Assembly (NCBI RefSeq): GCF_012273515.2
Contig: NZ_CP050975.2
Location: 3,596,001 to 3,660,000, forward strand
Direction: 5' to 3'
Source: Streptomyces sp. RPA4-2
GTDB lineage: Bacteria; Actinomycetota; Actinomycetes; Streptomycetales; Streptomycetaceae
Length of the DNA: 64,000 nucleotides
In this document: positions 8,845 through 16,596 of the stretch, piece after piece
How the letters are laid out: every line of letters starts with the position of its first letter
Position numbering within the stretch: position 1 is the first letter of the stretch
Notes under the pieces: model-generated
Told to the model about the DNA's origin: nothing
What the model saw: only the letters and a program-made list of their open reading frames with translations
Databases searched by the model: none
Program-made: the position numbers and the translations under genes

Positions 8845-9969
8845 TCACCATCCCAGTTCGTTGGCTGTGGTCTCGGCGATCGCCGGTGAACAGGTCATTC
8901 CGCGCCCGCCGGGCCCGGTGACGAGCCACACCCCGTCCCGCACACGCTGCCGGTGCACGACCCGGCTGGTGTCCGTGCACTGCGCGTACACCCCGGCCCA
9001 GCGACGCCGGATCTTCGGCAGCGGGCGCCCGAGGAAGGACTCGACGACCTCGGTGAGGTGGTCGTAGGGGTCTTCGAGGGTGTCGAAGGCGAAGGGGTGT
9101 TCGTACTCGTGGGTGTCGCCGATGGTCAGTCCGCCGTCCGCGCGCTGCACCATGAGCAGCTGCATCCGGTGCTCGGCGGCGGTCGGGGCCTGCGGCTGGA
9201 GCGTGTTGAGCTCGTCCAGGGCGGGGCCGCGGTAGGCGGGGTAGTACCGGAAGCTGTCGGCGTCGGCGACCGAGGTCGTGAGCGGCTCGCCGAGGGGGTC
9301 GGTCTGCATCATCTGCAGCCGTACGCGCCGCACGGGCAGCTCGGGACCGGCCAGCTCCCGTACGAGACCGCCGAGCCAGGCTCCCGTGCACAGCACGACG
9401 ACGTCACCGGTGTGCACGTCCCCGTGGTCGTCGCGCACGGCGTGCTCACCGATCACGTCCCGGACCTCGCGCCCCGGCAGGAAGGTGTAGCCCGGGGACC
9501 GCAGCAGCTGTTCGCGCAGGGCGAGCTGGGCGGTGCGGGGCTCGACGGCGGCGTCGCGCTCGCAGTACAGGGCGGCGTCGAACGTCCCCCGCAGCGCCGG
9601 GTTCACCGCGCGCGCCTCGTCGGGCGTGAACAGCTTGTAGCCGCGGGCGGCGGCGTCCGTACGGGTCAGGGCGGCCTCGGCGACTGCGAGCTCGCGCTCC
9701 CCCCGCAGCGGGGTCAGCGATCCGTTGGCCCGGAAGCCGAGGCCGGGCACGCGCGCCCCGATCGACTCCCACAGCTCCCGCGCCCGCAGGGCGGTCTCGA
9801 GTTCCTCTCCTCCGGCACGGCCGCTCACCCAGATCTGCCCGAAGTTGCGCAGCGAGGCCCCACGGGCCTCCGCCTCGCGCTCGATCTGGACGACCTCGTG
9901 GCCGCGCTCCACTGCGTGCCAGGCATGCAGGGTGCCCACCACTCCGGCTCCGACAACTATCACTCTCAC
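8845..9969 (-). CDS. FAD-dependent amine oxidoreductase (TIGR03364-type), aminophosphonate catabolism
   Basis: 374 residues from a GTG start with GAGGAG upstream. The N-terminal dinucleotide-binding motif is VIVVGAGVVGTLHAWHA. The rest resembles D-amino-acid and glycine oxidases (DAO family), with a C-terminal FAD-contact region near VTGPGGRGMTCSPAIAE. This clade is known for genomic linkage with phosphonatase-like HAD proteins, as here. The expected reaction is oxidative deamination or dealkylation of an aminophosphonate to the aldehyde used by that HAD enzyme. Exact substrate (AEP, N-methyl-AEP or 1-hydroxy-AEP) is open. First gene of the operon; the operator lies about 75 bp upstream. Confidence 0.85.
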   Translation of the reverse strand: MRVIVVGAGVVGTLHAWHAVERGHEVVQIEREAEARGASLRNFGQIWVSGRAGGEELETALRARELWESIGARVPGLGFRANGSLTPLRGERELAVAEAALTRTDAAARGYKLFTPDEARAVNPALRGTFDAALYCERDAAVEPRTAQLALREQLLRSPGYTFLPGREVRDVIGEHAVRDDHGDVHTGDVVVLCTGAWLGGLVRELAGPELPVRRVRLQMMQTDPLGEPLTTSVADADSFRYYPAYRGPALDELNTLQPQAPTAAEHRMQLLMVQRADGGLTIGDTHEYEHPFAFDTLEDPYDHLTEVVESFLGRPLPKIRRRWAGVYAQCTDTSRVVHRQRVRDGVWLVTGPGGRGMTCSPAIAETTANELGW

Positions 9970-10042
9970 GACGGCAACGCTCCTCGGTACGGGGGAATCG
10001 GAAGGGTCCGGACTGCAACCAGATGGTGAACTGCCCATCACG

Positions 10043-10058
10043 TTTGGGCTAGACCCGT
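10043..10058 (-). promoter_or_regulatory. HutC/DasR-type operator before the aminophosphonate operon
   Basis: The minus-strand sequence ACGGGTCTAGCCCAAA matches 12 of 16 positions of the DasR-type box ACTGGTCTAGACCACT, including the GGTCTAG core. It lies between the oxidase gene start and the regulator terminator, where a repressor should act. The local PhnF-like GntR protein is the obvious ligand; DasR itself is an alternative. Confidence 0.6.
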
Positions 10059-10072
10059 TATCTTGTCGTTAT

Positions 10073-10098
10073 AAAAAGGGGCGGGCCGGAGCCCGCCC
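10073..10098 (-). terminator. Rho-independent terminator of the GntR regulator gene
   Basis: A perfect 8-bp GC stem (GGGCGGGC / GCCCGCCC on either strand) with a 4-base loop is followed on the minus strand by a CTTTTT run, about 15 bases after the regulator stop codon. It separates the regulator transcript from the catabolic operon. Confidence 0.85.
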
Positions 10099-10112
10099 GA
10101 ACATGGCTCCGA

Positions 10113-10871
10113 TCATCCTCCCAGGTGGGCCGTGAAGGAGAAGCGGTCCCCCCGGTACAGCGTCCGCACCCGCTCCAGCGGCCGCCGCTCCGTGTCCCGC
10201 GAGACACGGTGGATCAGGATCATCGGCAGGGCCGGCGGCGTACCGATGAGCAGCGCCTCGCGCGGGGTGGCCAGCACGGTCTCGATGCGTTCGTCCGCGT
10301 CGCCGAACGCGATACCGAGCCGGTCGTGGAGGTACGCGTAGAAGGACGAGTCCGGCGTGAAGTCGCGGTCGAGGTGCGGTACGCGCGCCACGGCGACATA
10401 CGTGCTCTCCAGCCCGACCCGCTCGTCGTCCGCCAGCAGCACACGCTCCATGTGCCAGACGGGCTCGCCGCGCGTGAGCCCCGCCTCCGCCGCGAGCGTC
10501 TCGGAACAGGGGAAACGATCGAGACTGATCAGCGTACGGCCGGGGGTGCGCCCCTGCCGCCGGACGCCCTCGGTGTAGCTCGCGAGGGAGAGCGGCTGCT
10601 CCAGTTTCGGCCCCGCGACGACCGTCCCGCGCCCCTGCCGCCGCAGCTTCCCTTCGAGCAGCAGCTCGCGCAGGGCCTGGCGTACGGTCTCGCGGGCGAC
10701 CCCGTACTGCTCGGCGAGGTCCCGCTCGGTCGGCAGGAGGCCGCCTTCGCCCAACTCCTCGATCAGCAGGGCGATGTGCGCCTTCACCGCGTAGTACTTG
10801 GGGATGCGGCCGTGCTCCGGGATGCCGGAGCGGACGGGGGCGCCGGGGGCCTGGTCGTTCGGGTAGTCCAC
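10113..10871 (-). CDS. GntR-family (HutC subfamily) transcriptional regulator, PhnF-like
   Basis: 252 residues. The N-terminal winged helix (about 22-90) contains LLPTERDLAEQYGVARETVRQALREL; the C-terminal UTRA ligand-binding domain (about 105-250) ends LIHRVSRDTERRPLERVRTLYRGDRF. HutC-type regulators usually repress neighbouring catabolic genes until the substrate binds. Position upstream of the aminophosphonate operon on the same strand, with its own terminator and a HutC-type box behind it, makes it the likely local repressor. Confidence 0.88.
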   Translation of the reverse strand: MDYPNDQAPGAPVRSGIPEHGRIPKYYAVKAHIALLIEELGEGGLLPTERDLAEQYGVARETVRQALRELLLEGKLRRQGRGTVVAGPKLEQPLSLASYTEGVRRQGRTPGRTLISLDRFPCSETLAAEAGLTRGEPVWHMERVLLADDERVGLESTYVAVARVPHLDRDFTPDSSFYAYLHDRLGIAFGDADERIETVLATPREALLIGTPPALPMILIHRVSRDTERRPLERVRTLYRGDRFSFTAHLGG

Positions 10872-10943
10872 GGGTGGGATGGTCGCAGACGGAACGCGCG
10901 GCCGCGCTCGCGGGAGGGTTCAGCGGGGTTCGGACCGGGCCCG

Positions 10944-11035
10944 GACCGAAGACTCAGCGACGTACGGGCCAGGCCCCGACCGAAGACTCAGCGACGTACG
11001 GACCAGGCCCCGACCGAAGACTCAGCGACGACCGG
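10944..11035. repeat. 34-bp tandem repeat, about three copies
   Basis: The unit containing GACCGAAGACTCAGCGACG recurs with a 34-bp period, beginning at 10944, 10978 and 11012. The third copy contains the stop codon of the LAETG protein gene, so the other two are extra copies of that gene's 3' end lying downstream. No spacers, so not CRISPR. Confidence 0.85.
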
Positions 11036-12128
11036 ACCGGGCCCGGCGGGCCACCACGAACAGGGCGACGCCGGTCGCGAACACGCCGATCACGCCCGCC
11101 ACGCCGAATCCGTGCGGGGCGCCGGGACCGGTCTCGGCGAGCTCGTCCGCGGCGGAGCCTGGGCCGGTGCCCCCGTCGCCGTCCGTACCCCCGCCCGCAC
11201 CTCCGTCGCCCGTACTTCCGTCGCCGCCCGTCCCCCCGTCGCTGCCACCACCGCCCGTGCTTAAGGCGCTGGACCCGCCCCCGCCGGTCGCGGCACCCGC
11301 GCCGGTACCGGCATCGCCGGTCCCGCCGCTGCCACCGCCCTGGTCGGGGGTGGCACTGCCTCCTCCGTCGCCACCGCCACTCCCCCCTCCGTCGCCACCG
11401 TTGCCCCCGCCGCTTCCCCCTCCGTCGCCACCGCCGCTGCCGCCCCCGCCGTTCCCCCCACCGGTGCCGCCGCCGTCGGTGCGGCCGTGGTTCTCCGCGG
11501 TCCCGGGGACGTCGCCGTCACCGCCGTCGATCCGGAACCGGTAGTCGTTCGACTCCCCCACCCAGTTCCCGTCGTCGCCGCGCCGCTGGACGACCGCCGC
11601 GTTGGCGACGACGTCGTTCGGCACGGCGTCCGAGGTCACGGACAACCGGACCTTCACGGTGACCGTCCGGCCAGGCCCCACCGTGAACCCCGGGAACCCG
11701 TCGTCGAACGCCCCGACGTTCTCGTCCTCGTCGCTCGTCTCGAACGTGACCGGATGCGGCTTCTCGCCCTCGAAGAACTCCATCCGCGTCTGCTTCGGCC
11801 GCAGCGCCCGCTTGCCGTCCACCAGCACGACGACCGGATGGATGTCGCCGCAGGTGTGCGCCGTGGTGTTGGTCAGGTCGATGTACCAGGTCCCGAAGCC
11901 ACCACCGGCCTCGAAGGTGCCGGGCCCCCGTGGATCCGGGTCTTGACCGGGAAGGCACGGGTGTCGGGGGCGGCACAGGTGGGACCGGGGACCGCGGGGG
12001 CGACGCGCGCGTGCGCGGGAGTGGGCGCGAGGGCGAGGGCGAGGGCGAGACCCAGGGCGGAGCGCGGCGGCGGCCGGGGCGAGCGGGAGGCGGTTCAGGA
12101 CAGGCGGGAGGGACGGGCGCGGTCGCAT
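11022..12128 (-). CDS. LAXTG cell-wall surface protein with two compensating frameshifts
   Basis: 368 residues as it reads. A folded domain (about 75-200) is followed by a Gly/Ser/Asp-rich spacer (about 200-325) and a sorting signal LAETG, hydrophobic helix and Arg tail, the form cut by class E sortases. The start MRPRPSLPPVLNRL looks right, but the next 45 residues are Arg/Pro-rich nonsense. In the neighbouring frame the same DNA encodes a proper signal peptide (ALGLALALALAPTPAHA) and mature start. One extra base near 12056-12063 and one missing base in the C-run at 11925-11929 would explain this. Either sequencing errors or two real compensating indels that remove the export signal. The class E sortase about 6 kb away could anchor an intact version. 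Confidence 0.8.
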   Translation of the reverse strand: MRPRPSLPPVLNRLPLAPAAAALRPGSRPRPRPRAHSRARARRPRGPRSHLCRPRHPCLPGQDPDPRGPGTFEAGGGFGTWYIDLTNTTAHTCGDIHPVVVLVDGKRALRPKQTRMEFFEGEKPHPVTFETSDEDENVGAFDDGFPGFTVGPGRTVTVKVRLSVTSDAVPNDVVANAAVVQRRGDDGNWVGESNDYRFRIDGGDGDVPGTAENHGRTDGGGTGGGNGGGGSGGGDGGGSGGGNGGDGGGSGGGDGGGSATPDQGGGSGGTGDAGTGAGAATGGGGSSALSTGGGGSDGGTGGDGSTGDGGAGGGTDGDGGTGPGSAADELAETGPGAPHGFGVAGVIGVFATGVALFVVARRARSGRR

Positions 12129-12392
12129 GAAGGGCCTTTGCCGATCGAGGACGGTGGGGACCAGGAGCGTCAGGCGGTAACGGGCAACGGCACGCGAGAC
12201 CCTGCCACTCCCACCCGGCGGCCCCGCGTCGCCACGCCCGCCGGTGGCCCCGATCGGCCGCGGAAATCCCCTCGAACAGCGGACCGGGGAAGCGCGGAGG
12301 ACGAGCGAGCGAACCCGTGCCCGCGCCTCCCGCTCGGGGCGGGGCTCCGGTTCCGCGGTCCTCGGCGCCCTCGTCACCCTCGCTGGCCGCCT

Positions 12393-13736
12393 TTACGCCT
12401 CAGCCTCTCCCCGCCCGAACAGCGGGGCCAGCAACAACTGCGCCGCCCCTCCGCCACCCCGCGCGCCCCGCCGAGCGATCCGCACCGGAACCGTGTCCGT
12501 GCCCTCCCGCCGGGCCCGCTCCCCCAGCACCGCGCCGACACCCCGTACGAAGGCCTCCTGATGAGCCGCGACCGTACGGCCGCCGAGCAGCACCAGGTCG
12601 ATGTCCAGCAGCCCGACCAGATTCGCGGCCCCCGCGCCCAGCACGCGAGCCGCCTCGTCCACGGCCCCGCGTCCCACCGCGGCAAGGCACAGCGCCTCGA
12701 CGCAGCCACGGTTGCCGCAGTCGCACAGGGGGCCGTCCAGCTGGATGACCTGGTGCCCGAACTCCCCCGCTCCGGTACGGGCGCCCCGGTGCACGGCCCC
12801 GCCGAACACGAGCCCGGCCCCGAGCCCGGTACCGAGATGCAGATAGGCGAACGCCGCCTCCGCGCCCGCGCGAACGCCGCCGCCGCTCCGGCCGCCGTCG
12901 ACTCCGCCATCCCCCACCCGGTCACGGCCGCCGACGCGGTCCCCGGGACGGTCGCCGGTTCCGTCACTGCCGCCGCCACGGTCCCCGGCGCGGTCGCCGG
13001 TTCCGTCACTGCCGTCGCCGTAGCTGTCGCCGTCGCCGCGCCCGGCCCCCGGTTCACGCACCGGTCCACAGCCGCCCACCGCCAGCCCCAGTGCCGCCGC
13101 GTTGGTGTCCTTGTCCACCACCACCGGCACCCCGAGCCGCCCCGCCAGCGTGTCCCGCAGCGGGAACCCGTCCCACTCCGGAAACCCCGTGACCCGGTGC
13201 AGCGTCCCCCGCGCGTGGTCGAGCGGTCCGGGCAGCGCGACGCCCACCCCCAGGACGGACACGCCGGCTCCCTCGATCAGCGCCTCGACCTCCCGAGCCG
13301 CCCCTTCGACGACGGCCCCGCCCCGGCCCCCCAGGCCGAGCGGCACCCTCCGCTCGGCGACCACCGCGCCCGCGAGATCGCAGAGCACCGCCGTCAGCTC
13401 GTCCCGGTCGAGGTGGAGCCCGACCGCGTACCCGGCCTCGGGGACGAGCCGCAGCACGGTACGCGGCTTGCCGCCCGTCGAGGCCAGCTGTCCCGCCTCC
13501 GCCGCCAGCCCCTCCGCCCGCAGCCGGGCGGTGATCTTACTGACCGCCTGCGGGGTCAGCCCGGTGCGCTCGGCGAGTTCGAGACGGCTGATGCCCGTCG
13601 TGCCCGCCGTCCGCAGCAGGTCGAGCACGAGCGCCCCGTTGTGGCTGCGCAGGGCGAGCAGATTCGCCCCCGCCCCCTCGAGCCGCCCCGCCAGGCTCGC
13701 TCCCGACTCCCCGCTGGTCCTGTTCACGTACGCCAT
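12393..13736 (-). CDS. ROK-family transcriptional repressor
   Basis: 447 residues. An N-terminal winged helix (about 20-75, GISRLELAERTGLTPQAVSKITARL) precedes a ROK sugar-kinase-like domain with the zinc motif CDCGNRGCVE and a GEFGHQVIQLDG segment. An insertion of roughly 60 Gly/Asp/Arg-rich residues with near repeats (GDRAGDRGGG, GDRPGDRVGG) sits before AFAYLHLGTGLGAGL. Divergent from the Gfo/Idh gene; the 27-bp inverted repeat in the gap is the likely operator for both. Effector is presumably a sugar or sugar phosphate. I chose the ATG at the gap because the longer frame runs into the neighbour. Confidence 0.88.
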   Translation of the reverse strand: MAYVNRTSGESGASLAGRLEGAGANLLALRSHNGALVLDLLRTAGTTGISRLELAERTGLTPQAVSKITARLRAEGLAAEAGQLASTGGKPRTVLRLVPEAGYAVGLHLDRDELTAVLCDLAGAVVAERRVPLGLGGRGGAVVEGAAREVEALIEGAGVSVLGVGVALPGPLDHARGTLHRVTGFPEWDGFPLRDTLAGRLGVPVVVDKDTNAAALGLAVGGCGPVREPGAGRGDGDSYGDGSDGTGDRAGDRGGGSDGTGDRPGDRVGGRDRVGDGGVDGGRSGGGVRAGAEAAFAYLHLGTGLGAGLVFGGAVHRGARTGAGEFGHQVIQLDGPLCDCGNRGCVEALCLAAVGRGAVDEAARVLGAGAANLVGLLDIDLVLLGGRTVAAHQEAFVRGVGAVLGERARREGTDTVPVRIARRGARGGGGAAQLLLAPLFGRGEAEA

Positions 13737-13750
13737 TGTCCCCGCGCTTG

Positions 13751-13777
13751 CACTTTGGCAACAGCGTTGCGAAAGTG
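13751..13777. promoter_or_regulatory. 27-bp inverted repeat between ROK and Gfo/Idh genes
   Basis: CACTTTGGCAAC, a 3-base centre, then GTTGCGAAAGTG: 11 of 12 pairs match. It lies in the 46-bp divergent gap, 6 bases before the dehydrogenase start, a typical place for a ROK operator that controls both directions. Confidence 0.75.
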
Positions 13778-13782
13778 GAGCC

Positions 13783-14898
13783 ATGACAGGAAGCACGACT
13801 GACACAGGTCCTGAAGCAGGTTCCGCCCCCGGCGCCCCCCTCCGCGTGGCCCTCATCGGCTACGGGCTCGCGGGCTCCGTCTTCCACGCCCCGCTGATCG
13901 CCGCGACCGAGGGCCTGGCCCTGGACACGATCGTCACCTCGAACCCGGAGCGGCAGGAGCAGGCCCGCGCCGAGTTCCCCCAGGTGCGCTTCGCCGCCAC
14001 CCCCGACGACCTCTGGGCACGCGCCGACGAGCTGGACCTGGTCGTCATCGCCTCTCCGAACAAGACCCACGTCCCGCTCGCGACAGCCGCCCTCAAGGCG
14101 GACCTCCCGGTCGTCGTCGACAAGCCGCTCGCCGGCACGGCGGCCGAGGCCCGGGAGCTCGCCGCCCTGGCCGACGAGCGCGGCCTCCTCCTCTCGGTCT
14201 TCCAGAACCGCCGCTGGGACAACGACTTCCTGACCCTCCGCAAGCTGCTCGACGAGGGCGAGCTCGGCGACGTATGGCGCTTCGAGTCCCGTTTCGAGCG
14301 CTGGCGTCCACAGCTCAAGGGCGGCTGGCGCGAGTCCGGCGACCCGGCAGAGATCGGAGGTCTCCTCTACGACCTCGGCAGCCACGTCGTCGACCAGGCG
14401 CTCGTCCTCTTCGGCCCCGCGGCCTCGGTGTACGCCGAGGCGGTCGTCCGTCGTGACGGCGCCGTGACGGACGACGACACCTTCATCGCGATCACGCACA
14501 CGAGCGGCGTCCGCTCCCACCTCTACGTCTCCGCGACCACCGCGCAGCTCGGCCCGCGCTTCCGCGTCCTCGGCTCGCGGGCCGGTTACGTGAAGCACGG
14601 CCTCGACCCGCAGGAGGCGCAGCTGCGCGAGGGCGGCCGCCCCGGCGTGACGGCCGAGTGGGGTGTCGAGCCCGAGTCCCTGTGGGGCCGGGTGGGTTCC
14701 GGCGAGTCCCCGCTCTCCGGAGGCGGCCGGCCCGAGCCCACGCTCCCGGGCGCGTACCCCGCGTACTACGCGGCGGTGGCGGCCGCCCTGCGCGACGGCG
14801 GACCGAACCCGGTCACCGCGCACGAGGCGGCGGCAGCGCTCGACGTGCTGGAGGCGGCGCACCGCTCCGCCCGCGAGAACACGGTGGTGGCCCTGTGA
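13783..14898 (+). CDS. Gfo/Idh/MocA-family NAD(P)-dependent oxidoreductase
   Basis: 371 residues. The Rossmann motif near the N-terminus is VALIGYGLAGSVFHAPL, and the family motif is VVDKPLAGTAAEA (Lys-Pro pair). The catalytic-domain segment FQNRRWDNDF is typical of the YdgJ-like subgroup. It probably oxidises or reduces a sugar or cyclitol; substrate unknown. The gene ends in a GTGA overlap with the UPF0303 gene, so the two are cotranscribed. Divergent from the ROK repressor, which likely controls it. Confidence 0.9.
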   Translation: MTGSTTDTGPEAGSAPGAPLRVALIGYGLAGSVFHAPLIAATEGLALDTIVTSNPERQEQARAEFPQVRFAATPDDLWARADELDLVVIASPNKTHVPLATAALKADLPVVVDKPLAGTAAEARELAALADERGLLLSVFQNRRWDNDFLTLRKLLDEGELGDVWRFESRFERWRPQLKGGWRESGDPAEIGGLLYDLGSHVVDQALVLFGPAASVYAEAVVRRDGAVTDDDTFIAITHTSGVRSHLYVSATTAQLGPRFRVLGSRAGYVKHGLDPQEAQLREGGRPGVTAEWGVEPESLWGRVGSGESPLSGGGRPEPTLPGAYPAYYAAVAAALRDGGPNPVTAHEAAAALDVLEAAHRSARENTVVAL

Positions 14899-15359
14899 GC
14901 GCCCCGGACATCGCGGAACTGGAGGAGCAGGAGCGCCGGTTGGTGCTTCCCCGGTTCACCCACGACGACGCATGGACGCTGGGCACGCTGCTCGTCGAGC
15001 TCGCCCGTGAGCGCCGCGCCCCCGTAGCCGTCGACATCCGGCGGGGCGGCCAGCAGCTCTTCCACGCGGCACTGCCCGGCTCGACCCCGGACAACGACGC
15101 CTGGATCGACCGCAAGCGCCGGGTCGTCGAGCGCTACGGCTGCTCGTCGCTCCTGGTCGGCACCCGCTTCCGCGCCAAGGGCACGACCTTCGAGGAATCC
15201 TCACGCCTCGACCCCGACACGTACGCGGCCCACGGCGGCGCGTTCCCGGTCACGGTCGAGGGCGCGGGCGTGATCGGCACCGTGGTGGTCTCGGGCCTGC
15301 CCCAACTGGACGACCACGCGATGGTGATCGAGGCCCTGACCCACTTCCTGGCCCTCTGA
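14895..15359 (+). CDS. UPF0303 / HbpS-GlcG-like protein
   Basis: 154 residues, a single compact domain (VAVDIRRGGQQLFHAALPG, then DRKRRVVERYGCSSLL, ending PQLDDHAMVIEAL). Related proteins include haem-degrading HbpS and the YbbM/UPF0303 group. The GTG start overlaps the dehydrogenase stop. A role helping the coupled oxidoreductase is inferred from the arrangement only. Confidence 0.8.
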   Translation: MSAPDIAELEEQERRLVLPRFTHDDAWTLGTLLVELARERRAPVAVDIRRGGQQLFHAALPGSTPDNDAWIDRKRRVVERYGCSSLLVGTRFRAKGTTFEESSRLDPDTYAAHGGAFPVTVEGAGVIGTVVVSGLPQLDDHAMVIEALTHFLAL

Positions 15360-15361
15360 AC

Positions 15362-15403
15362 CGCAGGGCCCCCGCGCCCCGCCAGGGGCACGGGGGCCCT
15401 GCG
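15362..15403 (+). terminator. Long GC hairpin after the UPF0303 gene
   Basis: A perfect 13-bp outer stem (CGCAGGGCCCCCG / CGGGGGCCCTGCG) encloses a second GCCCC/GGGGC stem. It begins two bases after the stop codon and works on either strand. Confidence 0.75.
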
Positions 15404-15535
15404 AGGGGCGCGGGGAACTGCGCGCCCAACCCCCACCGACCCGCACCCGAAACACCGACCGGGAAAGGCCGGGGGCGCAGCCCTATGCCTGTCAGGGGCG
15501 CGGGGAACTGCGCGCCCAGCCCCCACCCACCCGCA
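15404..15535. repeat. Two copies of a common Streptomyces intergenic repeat
   Basis: The sequence AGGGGCGCGGGGAACTGCGC followed by GCCCA(A/G)CCCCCACC occurs at 15404 and again at 15494, 90 bp apart. This GC-rich unit is scattered through many Streptomyces genomes between convergent genes. Confidence 0.75.
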
Positions 15536-15589
15536 GCTCACCCACCACCCGCAGCTCCCCGCACCCCCTCACCTCACCCGGCGGAGCCC

Positions 15590-16447
15590 CTACGCATCGC
15601 CGAAGGCTTGCCGCTGTCGCCCCAGCCCCTCGATCTCCAGCTCCACGACATCCCCCGCCCGCAGATACGGCTTGGGCTCCGGCTGTCCCAGCGCCACCCC
15701 CGCCGGCGTACCGGTGTTGATGACGTCACCCGGGTAGAGCGTCATGAACTGACTCACGTAGCGGACCACTTCGGCGACCGGAAAGATCTGCTCGGCCGTC
15801 GTGCCGTCCTGCTTGAGCTCGCCGTTGACCCACAGCCTCAACGCCAGGTTCTGCGGATCCGGGACCTCGTCCGCGGTCACCAGCCACGGCCCCAGCGGAT
15901 TGAACGTCTCGCAGTTCTTGCCCTTGTCCCAGGTGCCCCCGCGCTCGATCTGGAACTCGCGCTCGGAGACGTCGTGCGCGACCGCGTACCCGGCGACGTG
16001 CGCGAGCGCCTCCTCATGGGACGGCAGATAGCGGGCGGTACGTCCGATCACCACCGCCAGCTCCACCTCCCAGTCGGTCTTGACCGACCCGCGCGGCACG
16101 AGCACGGTGTCGTGCGGCCCGACCACCGTGTCCGCCGCCTTGAAGAAGATCACCGGCTCGGCGGGCGGCTCGGCCCCGGTCTCCCGGGCGTGGTCGTGGT
16201 AGTTCAGGCCGATGCAGACGACCTTGCCGATACGGGCGAGCGGCGGCCCGACCCGCAGCCCCGCCGCGTCCAGCGCGGGCAGCTCCCCCGACTCGGCCGC
16301 CGTACGGATCCGGCCGAGCGCCGCGTCGTCGGCGAGCAGCGGCCCGTCGATGTCCGGGACGACACCCGACAGGTCCCGGAGGGTTCCCTCGGTGTCGAGC
16401 AGCGCGGGCCGCTCCGATCCCGCCGTACCGACTCGCAGCAGCTTCAT
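15590..16447 (-). CDS. Fumarylacetoacetate hydrolase family protein
   Basis: 285 residues. The FAH fold (about 70-285) shows CIGLNYHDHARE, PVIFFKAADT, DWEVELAVVIG (Asp/Glu metal ligands) and the C-terminal NTGTPAGVALG. Such enzymes hydrolyse C-C bonds or hydrate and decarboxylate oxo-acids in aromatic and sugar-acid catabolism; L-fuconate-type 2,4-diketo acid hydrolases are close in look. GGGAG upstream supports the ATG start. It is monocistronic here, so pathway cannot be fixed. Confidence 0.85.
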   Translation of the reverse strand: MKLLRVGTAGSERPALLDTEGTLRDLSGVVPDIDGPLLADDAALGRIRTAAESGELPALDAAGLRVGPPLARIGKVVCIGLNYHDHARETGAEPPAEPVIFFKAADTVVGPHDTVLVPRGSVKTDWEVELAVVIGRTARYLPSHEEALAHVAGYAVAHDVSEREFQIERGGTWDKGKNCETFNPLGPWLVTADEVPDPQNLALRLWVNGELKQDGTTAEQIFPVAEVVRYVSQFMTLYPGDVINTGTPAGVALGQPEPKPYLRAGDVVELEIEGLGRQRQAFGDA

Positions 16448-16496
16448 GGTCACAATCTCCCTCGATCGCGGGCAGCCGCCGATGGGTGCAGCCATC

Positions 16497-16516
16497 GGAG
16501 GACTGGTCGATCCTCC
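16497..16516. promoter_or_regulatory. Inverted repeat upstream of the FAH-family gene
   Basis: GGAGGA, an 8-base spacer and TCCTCC form perfect arms about 50 bp before the gene start. Size and place fit a regulator operator, but six-base arms in GC-rich DNA are weak evidence. Confidence 0.3.
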
Positions 16517-16596
16517 AAGGTGCGCGTCCAGTCCGCAAGACCCAGTTCACGGACTGGACCGCCCACCACCGTCACCCCGGCCCCCGGCCCGCGCCC

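Noticed and set aside
10944..11035. Possible CRISPR array
   Set aside because: Units are directly tandem with no variable spacers and one copy overlaps a coding end.
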